From: AC-38 sp033856025
Lineage (GTDB): Bacteria; Actinomycetota; Thermoleophilia; Solirubrobacterales; Solirubrobacteraceae
Direction of reading: 5' to 3'
Assembly (NCBI GenBank): GCA_033856025.1
Contig: JAWVFQ010000006.1
Location: 1 to 64,000, forward strand
DNA: 64,000 nucleotides
The translations under genes and the position numbers were made by a program. The notes below the pieces were generated by a model. The model saw only the letters and a program-made list of their open reading frames with translations. It did no database searches and had not been told where the DNA came from. Positions 35,135 through 43,658 of this stretch are shown here, piece after piece (the first letter of the stretch is position 1; every line of letters begins with the position of its first letter).

Positions 35135-35253
35135 GTCCGGGACGGTTCCGGGACGACACGTATCGGTCTACAGCTTATGAGTGCCGCCGCTTTCCGGTGA
35201 CTCGTTACGGACGGTGGCTGACCCGCGCGCGGGCCACCCGTAGCGTCGGCCCG

Positions 35254-35691
35254 GTGCGCGCGCGCGACTGGCTGCTGCTGCTGACGAGCGAGGCCGCCCC
35301 CGGCGGCCTGGATCCCGTGCGCCTCCAGAAGGGCATGTTCCTGCTGGCGCAGGAGGCCGGCCTTCCGCAGCGCGAGCGCTACCGCTTCGTGGCCTACAAC
35401 TACGGGCCGATGAGCCGGGGGCTCTACCGCGGCCTGCGCGACCTGGTGCGGGCGGGTCTCGTCGAGCGGCGGTTCGCGCCCGGCGTGCCGTGGGGGCGCT
35501 ACACCGTGACCGCGGCCGGCGTGGCCCGGGCGTCCGAGCTGGAGGCGGGACTGGGTCCCCGCGCGCGGGGCCGGCGCGAGCGCCTGCGCGAGGTCCACGC
35601 CCGCATCGCCGGCCAGAGCTTCGGCGATCTGCTCTCCGACGTCTACGAGAGCTACCCGGAGTACGCGACGCGCTCGGTGTTCCGGCGATGA
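35254..35691 (+). CDS. Panacea/SocA/YwgA-like protein
   Basis: About 145 residues from GTG 35254; GTG 35199 is an alternative. DPVRLQKGMFLLAQEAG, then FVAYNYGPMSRGLYRGLRDL and GLVERRF, look like the winged-helix fold of Panacea-domain antitoxins (SocA/GepA type) and the YwgA family. Its stop overlaps the ATG of the proteasome-like gene as ATGA, so the two are translationally coupled. A Panacea-type protein paired with a downstream enzyme suggests a toxin-antitoxin-like or defence module. I infer this fold from motifs only. Confidence 0.6.
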   Translation: MRARDWLLLLTSEAAPGGLDPVRLQKGMFLLAQEAGLPQRERYRFVAYNYGPMSRGLYRGLRDLVRAGLVERRFAPGVPWGRYTVTAAGVARASELEAGLGPRARGRRERLREVHARIAGQSFGDLLSDVYESYPEYATRSVFRR

Positions 35692-36383
35692 CCCTCGTCC
35701 TGGCCGTGCGCTGTCGCGAGGGGCTCGTGCTCGCCTCCGACGGGCAGGCGACGAGCGAGGCGGCGGGCCAGCCGACCCGCCAGCCGGGCCGCAAGCTGTT
35801 CGACATCGGCGGGCGCGTGGCGTGGGGGGCGGCCGGGAGCGTCGGTCTCCAGCAGACGCTGCGCCGCGAGCTGGCCGACCTCAACGGGCACGCGGGCGAC
35901 GCCGACAGCGTGCGCCGGCGCCTGGTCTCGGTGGTCGTCCCCATCCAGCAGGCGGCGCTGCGCGACTTCGTGCCCCATCCGGCGGCCGAGCCGCCCGACC
36001 TCGCGTGCATCTTCTGCTGGTGCGACCGCGACGGGCCGCGGATCCTCTCCATCCCGCGCACGGGCGGCGACCATCAGTTCCACTCGCGCTACTCGGCCAT
36101 CGGGACCGGCGACATCTTCGCCGACTTCGCGATGGCCGCCGTCTCGCACCTGGGGACCGCCGAGCTCGGTCTCGAGCAGGCGAAGATGGTCGCCTACAAG
36201 GCCATCGCCGACGCGATCGAGGTCGCCGCGGTCTACCTCGGCCCGCCGATCCAGATGTACGTCGTCACGGCGGCGGGGGCGCGCCCCGTGTCGCGGGAGG
36301 AGGTCGACGGCGGCCTGGCCGACTCGGTCGAGGCCTGGAAGGAGCGCCAGCGCGAGACGCTCGGTCCCCTGGCCCTGCGTTGA
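35688..36383 (+). CDS. Proteasome beta-like Ntn hydrolase
   Basis: A 231-residue protein starting Met-Thr-Leu-Val-Leu-Ala-Val. Counting the Thr after Met as residue 1, Asp17 falls exactly in LVLASDGQATS and a lysine in GRKLFDI lies at 35, close to the proteasome Thr1/Asp17/Lys33 triad. Removing Met would free the catalytic threonine without a propeptide. GRVAWGAAGSVGLQQTL matches the Gly47 region, and YSAIGTGDIFADFAMAAV the 'GSG' region with Thr for Ser129. The Asp166/Ser169 area reads AAVYLGPP and seems changed. It resembles stand-alone bacterial homologues (Anbu or HslV-like) rather than the prcB proteasome. Coupled to the Panacea-like gene. Confidence 0.72.
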   Translation: MTLVLAVRCREGLVLASDGQATSEAAGQPTRQPGRKLFDIGGRVAWGAAGSVGLQQTLRRELADLNGHAGDADSVRRRLVSVVVPIQQAALRDFVPHPAAEPPDLACIFCWCDRDGPRILSIPRTGGDHQFHSRYSAIGTGDIFADFAMAAVSHLGTAELGLEQAKMVAYKAIADAIEVAAVYLGPPIQMYVVTAAGARPVSREEVDGGLADSVEAWKERQRETLGPLALR

Positions 36384-36392
36384 CGGAGGCGG

Positions 36393-36668
36393 CTAGCGAC
36401 CGAGGTGCGTGGGGTTGTGCAGGCGCTGCGTGGACGGCGTGCCGTGCGGCGCGCCGTGGCCCTGGGTCCCCGCCGTGCCACCCGGATCGCCGAGCGGCCG
36501 GGTGGTCGGCGTCGACTCGGGCCGGCTGGGCTGGCGCGTGGTCGGCGTGGGGGGCGGGCGCCGCGGGTGCGGAGTCTTCTCGTCGGCGTCGTTCTGACCG
36601 CCGTCGCCCTCCAGCATCCCCCGGTCACGGGTGGATCTCAATCCGAGGATGCGTGCCAGGAGTCCCAT
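36393..36668 (-). CDS. Short Pro/Thr-rich hypothetical protein
   Basis: A 91-residue possible protein from ATG 36668 (GLLARILGLRSTRDRGML, then a Pro/Thr/Arg-rich tail with TPTTRQPSRPESTPTTRP). There is no clear ribosome site, membrane segment or family. It may be a chance frame in GC-rich DNA. The rest of 36384-36872 holds nothing I recognise. Confidence 0.3.
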   Translation of the reverse strand: MGLLARILGLRSTRDRGMLEGDGGQNDADEKTPHPRRPPPTPTTRQPSRPESTPTTRPLGDPGGTAGTQGHGAPHGTPSTQRLHNPTHLGR

Positions 36669-36872
36669 GTGACGATCGTAACCCACCGCCGCTGCGCCGG
36701 TGGCGCCTTGGACGAAGTCCTCGGCACCACCGGCACCATGCGGTAGGGAACGCCCACTGAGCTCCGTCACTCGCCTCAGAAGGGCGCGTTTTGCGCGAGC
36801 AGGGGGATATGTGTCGCGCAACCCAAGAATCCGTGACGGCCCGGAAATGTGACGGTGGATTCCGCGGGCCCC

Positions 36873-37640
36873 TCAGGCGGCGCCGCGCTGCTCGGCCTCG
36901 GCCTCCCGGCGAATGCGGTCGAGCTCTCGTCCGAACGCCGCGTCGACGGCGTCGCTCATGGCCAGCTGGAACACCGACAGGACCGACTCGGCGGCCAGGG
37001 GCCGCAGCCGCTCCAGCGCGTCCGAGACCTCCTTCCAGCGCTCGGGCGGACGGCCCGCCGCCTCGAACGGCGCCCAGACCTCCTCGAGGAACAGGCTCAC
37101 GAAGCGGTTGGCGATGCCCTCGGCGTGCGCGCGCACGGCGGCGATCACGTCGACCGCGGTGTCGGTGGAGATCCCCATGTCGGCCAGCTCGACGCCGGCG
37201 CGCGACAGGCGCGGGCTCATCTCCTCGAAGCGCCCGTCGCCGAGGTCGCGCAGCAGGCCGAGCTCACGGACGCGGCGCAGCAGGCCGGGGCCGGCGCGGT
37301 CGCCCCACCGCTCGGCCAGCTCCTCGATGGAGACGATCTCCGGCGCCTCGTCCTCGAACGGCTCGCGCACGGCGCGGGCGAAGCGCAGGACCTCGGCGGT
37401 CGAGCCCTCCGGCCCGTCGACCAGCCGGCGGATCGCCGCCAGGTTGAAGCCCTCGTCCTGGAGCTCGCGGATGAGGTCGATGCGGGCGACGTGCTCCGGG
37501 CCGTAGAACCCGGTGCGCCCGCGCACCTCCGGAGCGGGGAGCAGGCCCCGCGACTGGTGCGCGCGAATGTTGCGGACCGTCATGCCGCTGCGGCGCGCGA
37601 GCTCGTCGATCGTCAGGCCGTCATCCGTGCCATCGGTCAC
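36873..37640 (-). CDS. MerR-family transcriptional regulator
   Basis: About 255 residues from GTG 37640; ATGs a few codons upstream are possible. The HTH (TIDELARRSGMTVRNIRAHQ) and wing/recognition helix (RGLLPAPEVRGRTGFYGPEH) begin the protein, followed by the dimer helix and a long C-terminal domain (EELAERWGDRAGPGLLRRVR, VIAAVRAHAEGIANRFVSLF) that could sense a ligand. It is divergent from the large membrane-protein gene across about 70 bp, where MerR-type regulators normally act. No metal-binding cysteines are seen, so a drug or organic inducer is likelier than a metal. Confidence 0.88.
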   Translation of the reverse strand: MTDGTDDGLTIDELARRSGMTVRNIRAHQSRGLLPAPEVRGRTGFYGPEHVARIDLIRELQDEGFNLAAIRRLVDGPEGSTAEVLRFARAVREPFEDEAPEIVSIEELAERWGDRAGPGLLRRVRELGLLRDLGDGRFEEMSPRLSRAGVELADMGISTDTAVDVIAAVRAHAEGIANRFVSLFLEEVWAPFEAAGRPPERWKEVSDALERLRPLAAESVLSVFQLAMSDAVDAAFGRELDRIRREAEAEQRGAA

Positions 37641-37712
37641 ACCGGAACTGTACATCGTCATATGCGACATGAAACGGTGTAACCTTGGTCGCAGGCAGGG
37701 TAAGGGGGACCC

Positions 37713-39584
37713 ATGAGCGCATCCACGATCTTCCAGCTTCCGGTCGCCGCCAGCGAGCCCGCGGGCGGCGCCGCCATCGACCAGGTCATCATCGCCACCA
37801 CCGGCGCCGCGCTGGCCACGGCGCTGCTCCTGTGGCTCGTCCTGCGCCACCGGGCGCGCGAGAACTCGCCGCTGGGGCGGATGGCCGCGGTCAGCGAGCG
37901 CGTGTCGGGGCTGCCCGGCTGGGCCGCGCTCCCCTCGGGCGTGGCCGCCGTGTCGCTGCTCATCGCGCTGCTCGGGATGTACTGGGACATCTCCCTGCAC
38001 ATCGACCAGGGCCGGGACCCGGGGCCGCTGGCCAACCCGGCGCACTACCTGATCCTGGTCGGGCTGTTCGGCGTCTTCTCCGCCGGGATCCTCGCCATCG
38101 CGCTCCCCGCCCGGGAGAAGCCCGGGCCGGCCGCCGTGCGGCTCGGCTCCTACCAGGCCCCCGTGGGCGGGATCCTCATCGCCTCGGCCGGCGCGTTCGC
38201 GCTCATCGGCTTTCCCCTGGACGACATGTGGCACCGGCTGTTCGGCCAGGACGTGACCCTCTGGGGCCCCACCCACCTGATGCTGATCGGCGGCGCCGGG
38301 ATGACCCTGATCGGCCAGGCCGTGCTGCTGGCCGAGGGCATGCGCGCGCGCCGCGAGTCCGGCTCGACGGCTCGAGGGATCGACGAGTCGCTCATCTCGC
38401 TGCGCGCCGTGACGTCCGCGCGCCGAGTCGGCCTGATGGGCGGCCTGCTGATCGGCCTGTCCACGTTCCAGGCCGAGTTCGACTTCGGCGTTCCCCAGTT
38501 CCGCCTCGTCTTCGCCCCGCTGCTCGTCGCGCTCGCCGCGGGCACCGCGCTGGCGGCGGCGCGCATCTGGATCGGGCCGGGTGGAGCGATCGGCGCGGCC
38601 CTGTTCTTCCTGGTGGTGCGCGGCATCATCAGCCTGGCCGTCGGTCCGATCCTGGGCGAGACGACCCCGGCCATGCCGCTGTACCTGGGCTCGGCCGTCC
38701 TGGTCGAGGGCGTGGCCGTGCTGGTGGCCGCGCGCGCCCGGCCGCTGGCCTTCGGCGCCGCGTCGGGCCTGGTCGTCGGCACGGCCGGCTTCTGGATCGA
38801 GTGGGCGTGGAGCCAGGCGGTCATGCCGCTGCCCTGGACGTCCGACGTGCTCCCCGAGGGCCTGATCCTGTCCACGATCGCCGGCGTGGCCGGCGGCCTG
38901 ATCGGCGCGCTCATCGGCTCGGCGCTGCGCGGCGAGCTGCCGCGGCCCACCGCGGCCCGCACCGCGTTCGCGGCATCCGTCGTGGCCGTGGGCGCGTGCG
39001 TGGGGTACGGCCTCATGACCTCCGCACCGTCGGGCACCCGCGCCACGGTCGACCTCGCCGACACGCGCCCGGCCCCCCATCGCGAGGTCCGCGCGACCGT
39101 GCGCATCCAGCCCGCCTCGGTCGCCGACGGCGCGGCCTGGGTGCAGGTCACGGCCTGGCAGGGCGGCGGCCTCGTGGTCGACCGCCTGAAGCGGACCGGC
39201 CCCGGCGAGTACCGCTCGACCAAGCCGATCCCGGTGTACGGTGACTGGAAGGCGCTGCTGCGCCTGCACGGCGGCAACACGCTGGCCGCGGTCCCGATCT
39301 ACCTGCCGCGCGACTCGGCGATCCCCGCACCCGAGGTCCCGGCGCGCGCGCACTTCACACGCCCGTTCGAGAGGGAGGTCAAGTACCTCCAGCGCGAGCG
39401 CAAGCAGGACGTGCCCGGCTGGCTGTTCGCCGCGGCGTCCTTCGTGGTCCTGGCGATCGCCCTGGCCTTCCTGGGCGCACTGGCCTGGGGCCTGGCCCGA
39501 GTCGCCAGAACCGGCCGCCCACCCACGGGCCGCCGCCCCGAGGCCGCCGCCCCACCGAGCCGCGCCACCCCCGTCGGGGCGTAA
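37713..39584 (+). CDS. Large polytopic membrane protein with C-terminal external domain, unknown
   Basis: A 623-residue protein with about ten helices (e.g. VIIATTGAALATALLLWLVL, YLILVGLFGVFSAGILAIAL). Conserved-looking histidines sit at membrane edges: DISLHIDQGRD, NPAHYL, MWHRLFGQDVTLWGPTHL. Residues 440-540 are outside and resemble a FixH/YtkA-like beta domain (VRIQPASVADGAAWVQVTAW...GDWKALLRLHGG), with a final helix and a Pro-rich tail. The His-rich start may bind metal or heme, but I do not recognise the family. Divergent from the MerR gene and probably controlled by it. RBS AAGGGGG before ATG 37713. Confidence 0.7.
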   Translation: MSASTIFQLPVAASEPAGGAAIDQVIIATTGAALATALLLWLVLRHRARENSPLGRMAAVSERVSGLPGWAALPSGVAAVSLLIALLGMYWDISLHIDQGRDPGPLANPAHYLILVGLFGVFSAGILAIALPAREKPGPAAVRLGSYQAPVGGILIASAGAFALIGFPLDDMWHRLFGQDVTLWGPTHLMLIGGAGMTLIGQAVLLAEGMRARRESGSTARGIDESLISLRAVTSARRVGLMGGLLIGLSTFQAEFDFGVPQFRLVFAPLLVALAAGTALAAARIWIGPGGAIGAALFFLVVRGIISLAVGPILGETTPAMPLYLGSAVLVEGVAVLVAARARPLAFGAASGLVVGTAGFWIEWAWSQAVMPLPWTSDVLPEGLILSTIAGVAGGLIGALIGSALRGELPRPTAARTAFAASVVAVGACVGYGLMTSAPSGTRATVDLADTRPAPHREVRATVRIQPASVADGAAWVQVTAWQGGGLVVDRLKRTGPGEYRSTKPIPVYGDWKALLRLHGGNTLAAVPIYLPRDSAIPAPEVPARAHFTRPFEREVKYLQRERKQDVPGWLFAAASFVVLAIALAFLGALAWGLARVARTGRPPTGRRPEAAAPPSRATPVGA

Positions 39585-39608
39585 CTCAGAGGTTGACGGC
39601 GCGCCGGA

Positions 39609-40064
39609 TCACTCCGGCGCGCGCAACACGCGCCCGGCGCGCCAGTTCGCGGCCAGCGCGAACGCCGCGCCGGCCACGAAGAAGATCGTCTTGGGGACGG
39701 CCACCGTGTGGGCCGCGTCCACGGTGTCCTGGGACACAGAGCCCGTCGCGGAGAGCAGCAGCGCGTTCTCCGCGGCGTCGAAGGCCGACGCGAGCAGCAG
39801 GAGCCCGGCGCCGAGCCGGATCCACCCCGCGCCCAGCGCCGCGCCGAACCGCCACAGCGCGAGCGCGGACAGCGGGCCGTAGAGCGCCAGGAACACGTAG
39901 TCGCCGGCGAAGAACTGGCGCGCCGCGTGACGACGCGACACCAGCTCGCGCGCATCGACCGACTGAACGTCGGTGTCGAACGCCACCAGCAGGATGAGCC
40001 CGACGACCAGCGTCGCCGCGAAGAGCGCCAGGACGACCCGGGCCTGCGGCTTCGCGGAGGGCAT
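39609..40064 (-). CDS. Four-helix membrane protein, unknown
   Basis: A 151-residue integral membrane protein. Helices include VVLALFAATLVVGLILLVAF, YVFLALYGPLSALALWRFG and WIRLGAGLLLLASAFDAAEN, plus TIFFVAGAAFALAANW. No catalytic motif is recognised. It converges with the large membrane-protein gene. Its start is 39 bp from the divergent monooxygenase start. Confidence 0.65.
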   Translation of the reverse strand: MPSAKPQARVVLALFAATLVVGLILLVAFDTDVQSVDARELVSRRHAARQFFAGDYVFLALYGPLSALALWRFGAALGAGWIRLGAGLLLLASAFDAAENALLLSATGSVSQDTVDAAHTVAVPKTIFFVAGAAFALAANWRAGRVLRAPE

Positions 40065-40103
40065 GCGGCGATGTTATGCGGGCGCGGGTGAAAGGATGCC
40101 CGG

Positions 40104-41573
40104 GTGACGTCCGAGCACCTCGACGTTCTCATCGTCGGCGCGGGCCTGTCGGGGATCGCTGCCGGCTGCCACCTGCAGGACCGCTGCCCCGGCAAGTCCT
40201 TCGCGATCCTCGAGGCGCGCGACGCGATCGGCGGGACCTGGGACCTCTTCCGCTACCCGGGGATACGCTCGGACTCCGACATGTACACGCTCGGCTATCG
40301 CTTCCGCCCGTGGCCGGACGCGCGCTCGATCGCCGACGGCCCGTCGATCCGCGAGTACGTGCGCGAGACGGCGCGCGAGCGCGGCGTGGACGAGGCCGTG
40401 CGCTTCGGCCACCGGGTTGTCCGCGCCGAGTGGTCCTCGGACGAGGCGCGCTGGACCGTGGAGGCCGAGCACGACGGCGAGACGCTGCAGCTGACGTGCA
40501 GCTTCCTGTTCTTCTGCACCGGCTACTACCGCTACGACGAGGGCTACACGCCGGCGTTCCCCGGCATCGAGCGCTTCGGCGGGAGCGTCGTGCATCCCCA
40601 GCACTGGCCCGAGGACCTGGACTGGTCCGGGCAGCGGGTCGTGGTGATCGGCAGCGGGGCGACCGCCGTGACGCTGGTCCCCGCGATGGCCGACCGGGCG
40701 GCCCACGTGACGATGCTCCAGCGCAGCCCCAGCTACGTGGTCTCGCTCCCCGCCGAGGACCCCCTGGCCGCCGCGTTGCGCCGGGTGCTCCCCGACCGGG
40801 TCGTCTATCCGGTCGTGCGCTGGAAGAACGTCCTGCTCACCTCGCTGCACTTCCAGCTCAGCCGGCGCCGCCCGCGGATCGTCAAGGGCATGATGCTCCG
40901 CGGCGTCCGGCGCCACCTGCCGCGCGACTACCCCACCGACCCTCACTTCCGCCCGCGCTACGACCCGTGGGACCAGCGGGTGTGCCTCGTCCCCGACGGC
41001 GACCTGTTCCGTGTCATCTCCGACGGCAGCGCCACGGTGGTGACGGACCGCATCGAGACGCTCACCGAGACGGGCGTGCGACTGGAGTCGGGCGAGACGC
41101 TGGAGGCGGACCTGCTCGTCACCGCCACCGGGCTGAACCTGCTCGCCCTGGGCGGGGTGGAGCTCACGGTGGACGGCGAGCCCGTCGCGCTCCCCGAGAA
41201 GCTGGCCTACAAGGGGATGATGCTCGAGGGCGTCCCGAACCTGGCCATCGCGCTGGGCTACACGAACGCCTCCTGGACGCTGAAGTGCGAGCTGACCTGC
41301 GAGTACGTGTGCCGGCTGCTCAACCACATGGACGAGCGGGGACTGGACGTCTGCACGCCGCGCAACCACGATCCGACGGTGGAGCCCGAGCCCTTCATCG
41401 ACTTCACCTCCGGCTACGTCCTGCGCTCCATCGACCAGTTCCCCAAGCAGGGCTCGCGAACGCCGTGGCGACTGCACCAGAACTACGCGCGCGACATCCT
41501 CCTGCTGCGCCTGGGCCCGCTGAACGACGAGGGCATGGAGTTCTCTCGCGCGCGCGAAGCGGTGCCGGCGTGA
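40104..41573 (+). CDS. Flavin-dependent monooxygenase (EthA/Baeyer-Villiger-like)
   Basis: A 489-residue FAD enzyme, GTG start. FAD-binding GAGLSG is near the start (about 13-18), with GGTWDLFRYPGIRSDSDMYT and YRFRPWP. The NADPH Rossmann motif VIGSGATAVTLVPAM is near residue 180. The order matches EthA-type Baeyer-Villiger monooxygenases of actinobacteria, which oxidise ketones or thioamide drugs. The classic BVMO fingerprint FxGxxxHxxxWP is seen in part as FGGSVVHPQHWPEDL. It is followed by a coupled MBL-like gene. Confidence 0.92.
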   Translation: MTSEHLDVLIVGAGLSGIAAGCHLQDRCPGKSFAILEARDAIGGTWDLFRYPGIRSDSDMYTLGYRFRPWPDARSIADGPSIREYVRETARERGVDEAVRFGHRVVRAEWSSDEARWTVEAEHDGETLQLTCSFLFFCTGYYRYDEGYTPAFPGIERFGGSVVHPQHWPEDLDWSGQRVVVIGSGATAVTLVPAMADRAAHVTMLQRSPSYVVSLPAEDPLAAALRRVLPDRVVYPVVRWKNVLLTSLHFQLSRRRPRIVKGMMLRGVRRHLPRDYPTDPHFRPRYDPWDQRVCLVPDGDLFRVISDGSATVVTDRIETLTETGVRLESGETLEADLLVTATGLNLLALGGVELTVDGEPVALPEKLAYKGMMLEGVPNLAIALGYTNASWTLKCELTCEYVCRLLNHMDERGLDVCTPRNHDPTVEPEPFIDFTSGYVLRSIDQFPKQGSRTPWRLHQNYARDILLLRLGPLNDEGMEFSRAREAVPA

Positions 41574-42154
41574 ACGAGGTCGTCCCCGGGATCCTGCACT
41601 GGCGGGCGCGCCATCCCAACATCGGCGCCGACGTCAGCTCGTACCTGCTGCTGGACAGCGGGACGGCGCTGGACCCGATGCTCCCCGAGGGCGAGGGGCC
41701 GGAGTGGATCGGCCACGACGTCCAGCGCGCGGTGCTCACCGTCCGCCACCACCGCCGCAGCGCACCCGACCTCGGCGCGCCGGTGCTCGTGCACCGCGCC
41801 GGCCTGTCCGAGTTCGAGGGCGACGACCTGCCGGTGCAGGGCTACGGCCCAGGGGACGAGCTCGCGCCCGGCGTGCGCGTCCTGGAGTTCGGGCGCATCT
41901 GCCCCGACGACGCGGTGCTGCACATCACCGCCGGGCCGGGCGTCCTGGCCTTCGGCGACGGGATCATCAACTACGGCGGGCTCGGCCATCCGCCCGACCA
42001 GTACCTGGGCGACGACCCCGAGGCGGTCAAGGCCGACATCGTCGCGGGGCTCGCGCCGCTGCTTGACGAGGACTTCGACGCGCTCCTCTTCGCCCACGGC
42101 GAGCCGGTCTCCAGCGGCGGCAAGGCCATGCTGCGCGCGTTCGCCGATTCCTAG
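41570..42154 (+). CDS. Metallo-beta-lactamase-fold-like protein with degraded metal site
   Basis: A 194-residue protein from GTG 41570, overlapping the monooxygenase stop as GTGA. It has the MBL-like opening VVPGILHWRARHPNIGADVS and LLLDSGTALDPM, but the usual HxHxDH motif reads VRHHRRSA, so the zinc site is incomplete. Later His (LFAHGEPV) is kept. Probably non-hydrolytic or altered. It may assist the monooxygenase, given the tight coupling. Confidence 0.7.
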   Translation: MNEVVPGILHWRARHPNIGADVSSYLLLDSGTALDPMLPEGEGPEWIGHDVQRAVLTVRHHRRSAPDLGAPVLVHRAGLSEFEGDDLPVQGYGPGDELAPGVRVLEFGRICPDDAVLHITAGPGVLAFGDGIINYGGLGHPPDQYLGDDPEAVKADIVAGLAPLLDEDFDALLFAHGEPVSSGGKAMLRAFADS

Positions 42155-42256
42155 GGTCCTCCGGAGAGCCCAGGGAACTCCCAGGCCGGGCCCAGCGCCC
42201 TCCCACTCCTGCGTCGCAGCATGCGCCGCAACCCAAGCGACCAGGAGGTCTCTCAC

Positions 42257-42853
42257 ATGTCCCCTCAGATGTCCCCTTCCATCCGCAGGACCGGCGCCGT
42301 GGCCGGCGTCGTGGCCCTGCTCGGCGTCGGTGCGGTCGGCGTGCAGTCCAGCGCGGGGGCGAAGTCGTCCTCGTCCACGTCGTCGTCCTCGGCGCGCGCC
42401 GGGCGGCCCGGTCCCCACCGGCCCGACCTCAGCGCGCTCGCCGCGAAGCTGGGGGTCTCGACGACCCAGCTCAAGGCGGCGCTCGACGCGGTCCGTCCGC
42501 CGGGCGGGGCGCGCCCCGAGGGGCCCGGGCACGGGGACGGGCTGGCCACGACGCTGGCGCAGGAGCTCGGCGTGTCCAAGAGCGCCGTGACCGCGGCGCT
42601 GCAGACCCTGCGCCCGGCGGGCCGCCCGCAGCCGGGCAGCCGGCCCGACCCCACGGCGCTCGCCGCGGGGCTGGCCAAGGCGCTCAACCTGGACCAGGCC
42701 AAGGTCACGGCGGCGCTGGAGAAGGCGCGCACGGCGCATGACGCGGAGCACGCCGCGCGCGAGAAGGCGCTGGCGGCGGCCCTGGCCAAGCAGCTCGGCC
42801 TCGACGCGAGCACCGTCCAGGCCGCATTGGCCGCGACCCGGCCCGCGCACTAG
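42257..42853 (+). CDS. Secreted protein with four helical repeats
   Basis: About 198 residues from ATG 42257 behind AGGAGG (8-base gap). Signal peptide (TGAVAGVVALLGVGAVGVQS), a Ser-rich spacer, then four similar helix-turn-helix-like units: LAAKLGVSTTQLKAALDAV, LAQELGVSKSAVTAALQTL, LAKALNLDQAKVTAALEKA and LAKQLGLDASTVQAALAAT. It is likely exported. It is encoded 100 bp before a two-component system and may be its ligand, sensor partner or target. The repeats resemble DNA-binding folds, but export makes that unlikely. Confidence 0.7.
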   Translation: MSPQMSPSIRRTGAVAGVVALLGVGAVGVQSSAGAKSSSSTSSSSARAGRPGPHRPDLSALAAKLGVSTTQLKAALDAVRPPGGARPEGPGHGDGLATTLAQELGVSKSAVTAALQTLRPAGRPQPGSRPDPTALAAGLAKALNLDQAKVTAALEKARTAHDAEHAAREKALAAALAKQLGLDASTVQAALAATRPAH

Positions 42854-42952
42854 CCGCGCCGGGCGAGCCCGGGAGGCGGCGGCGCCCCGGCGCCGCCGCC
42901 TCCTCGCGCGCCGCGGCCGATTCCCAGGAGACTCACAGGAATCGACCCGACA

Positions 42953-43657
<705 letters not shown>

Positions 43658-43658
43658 C

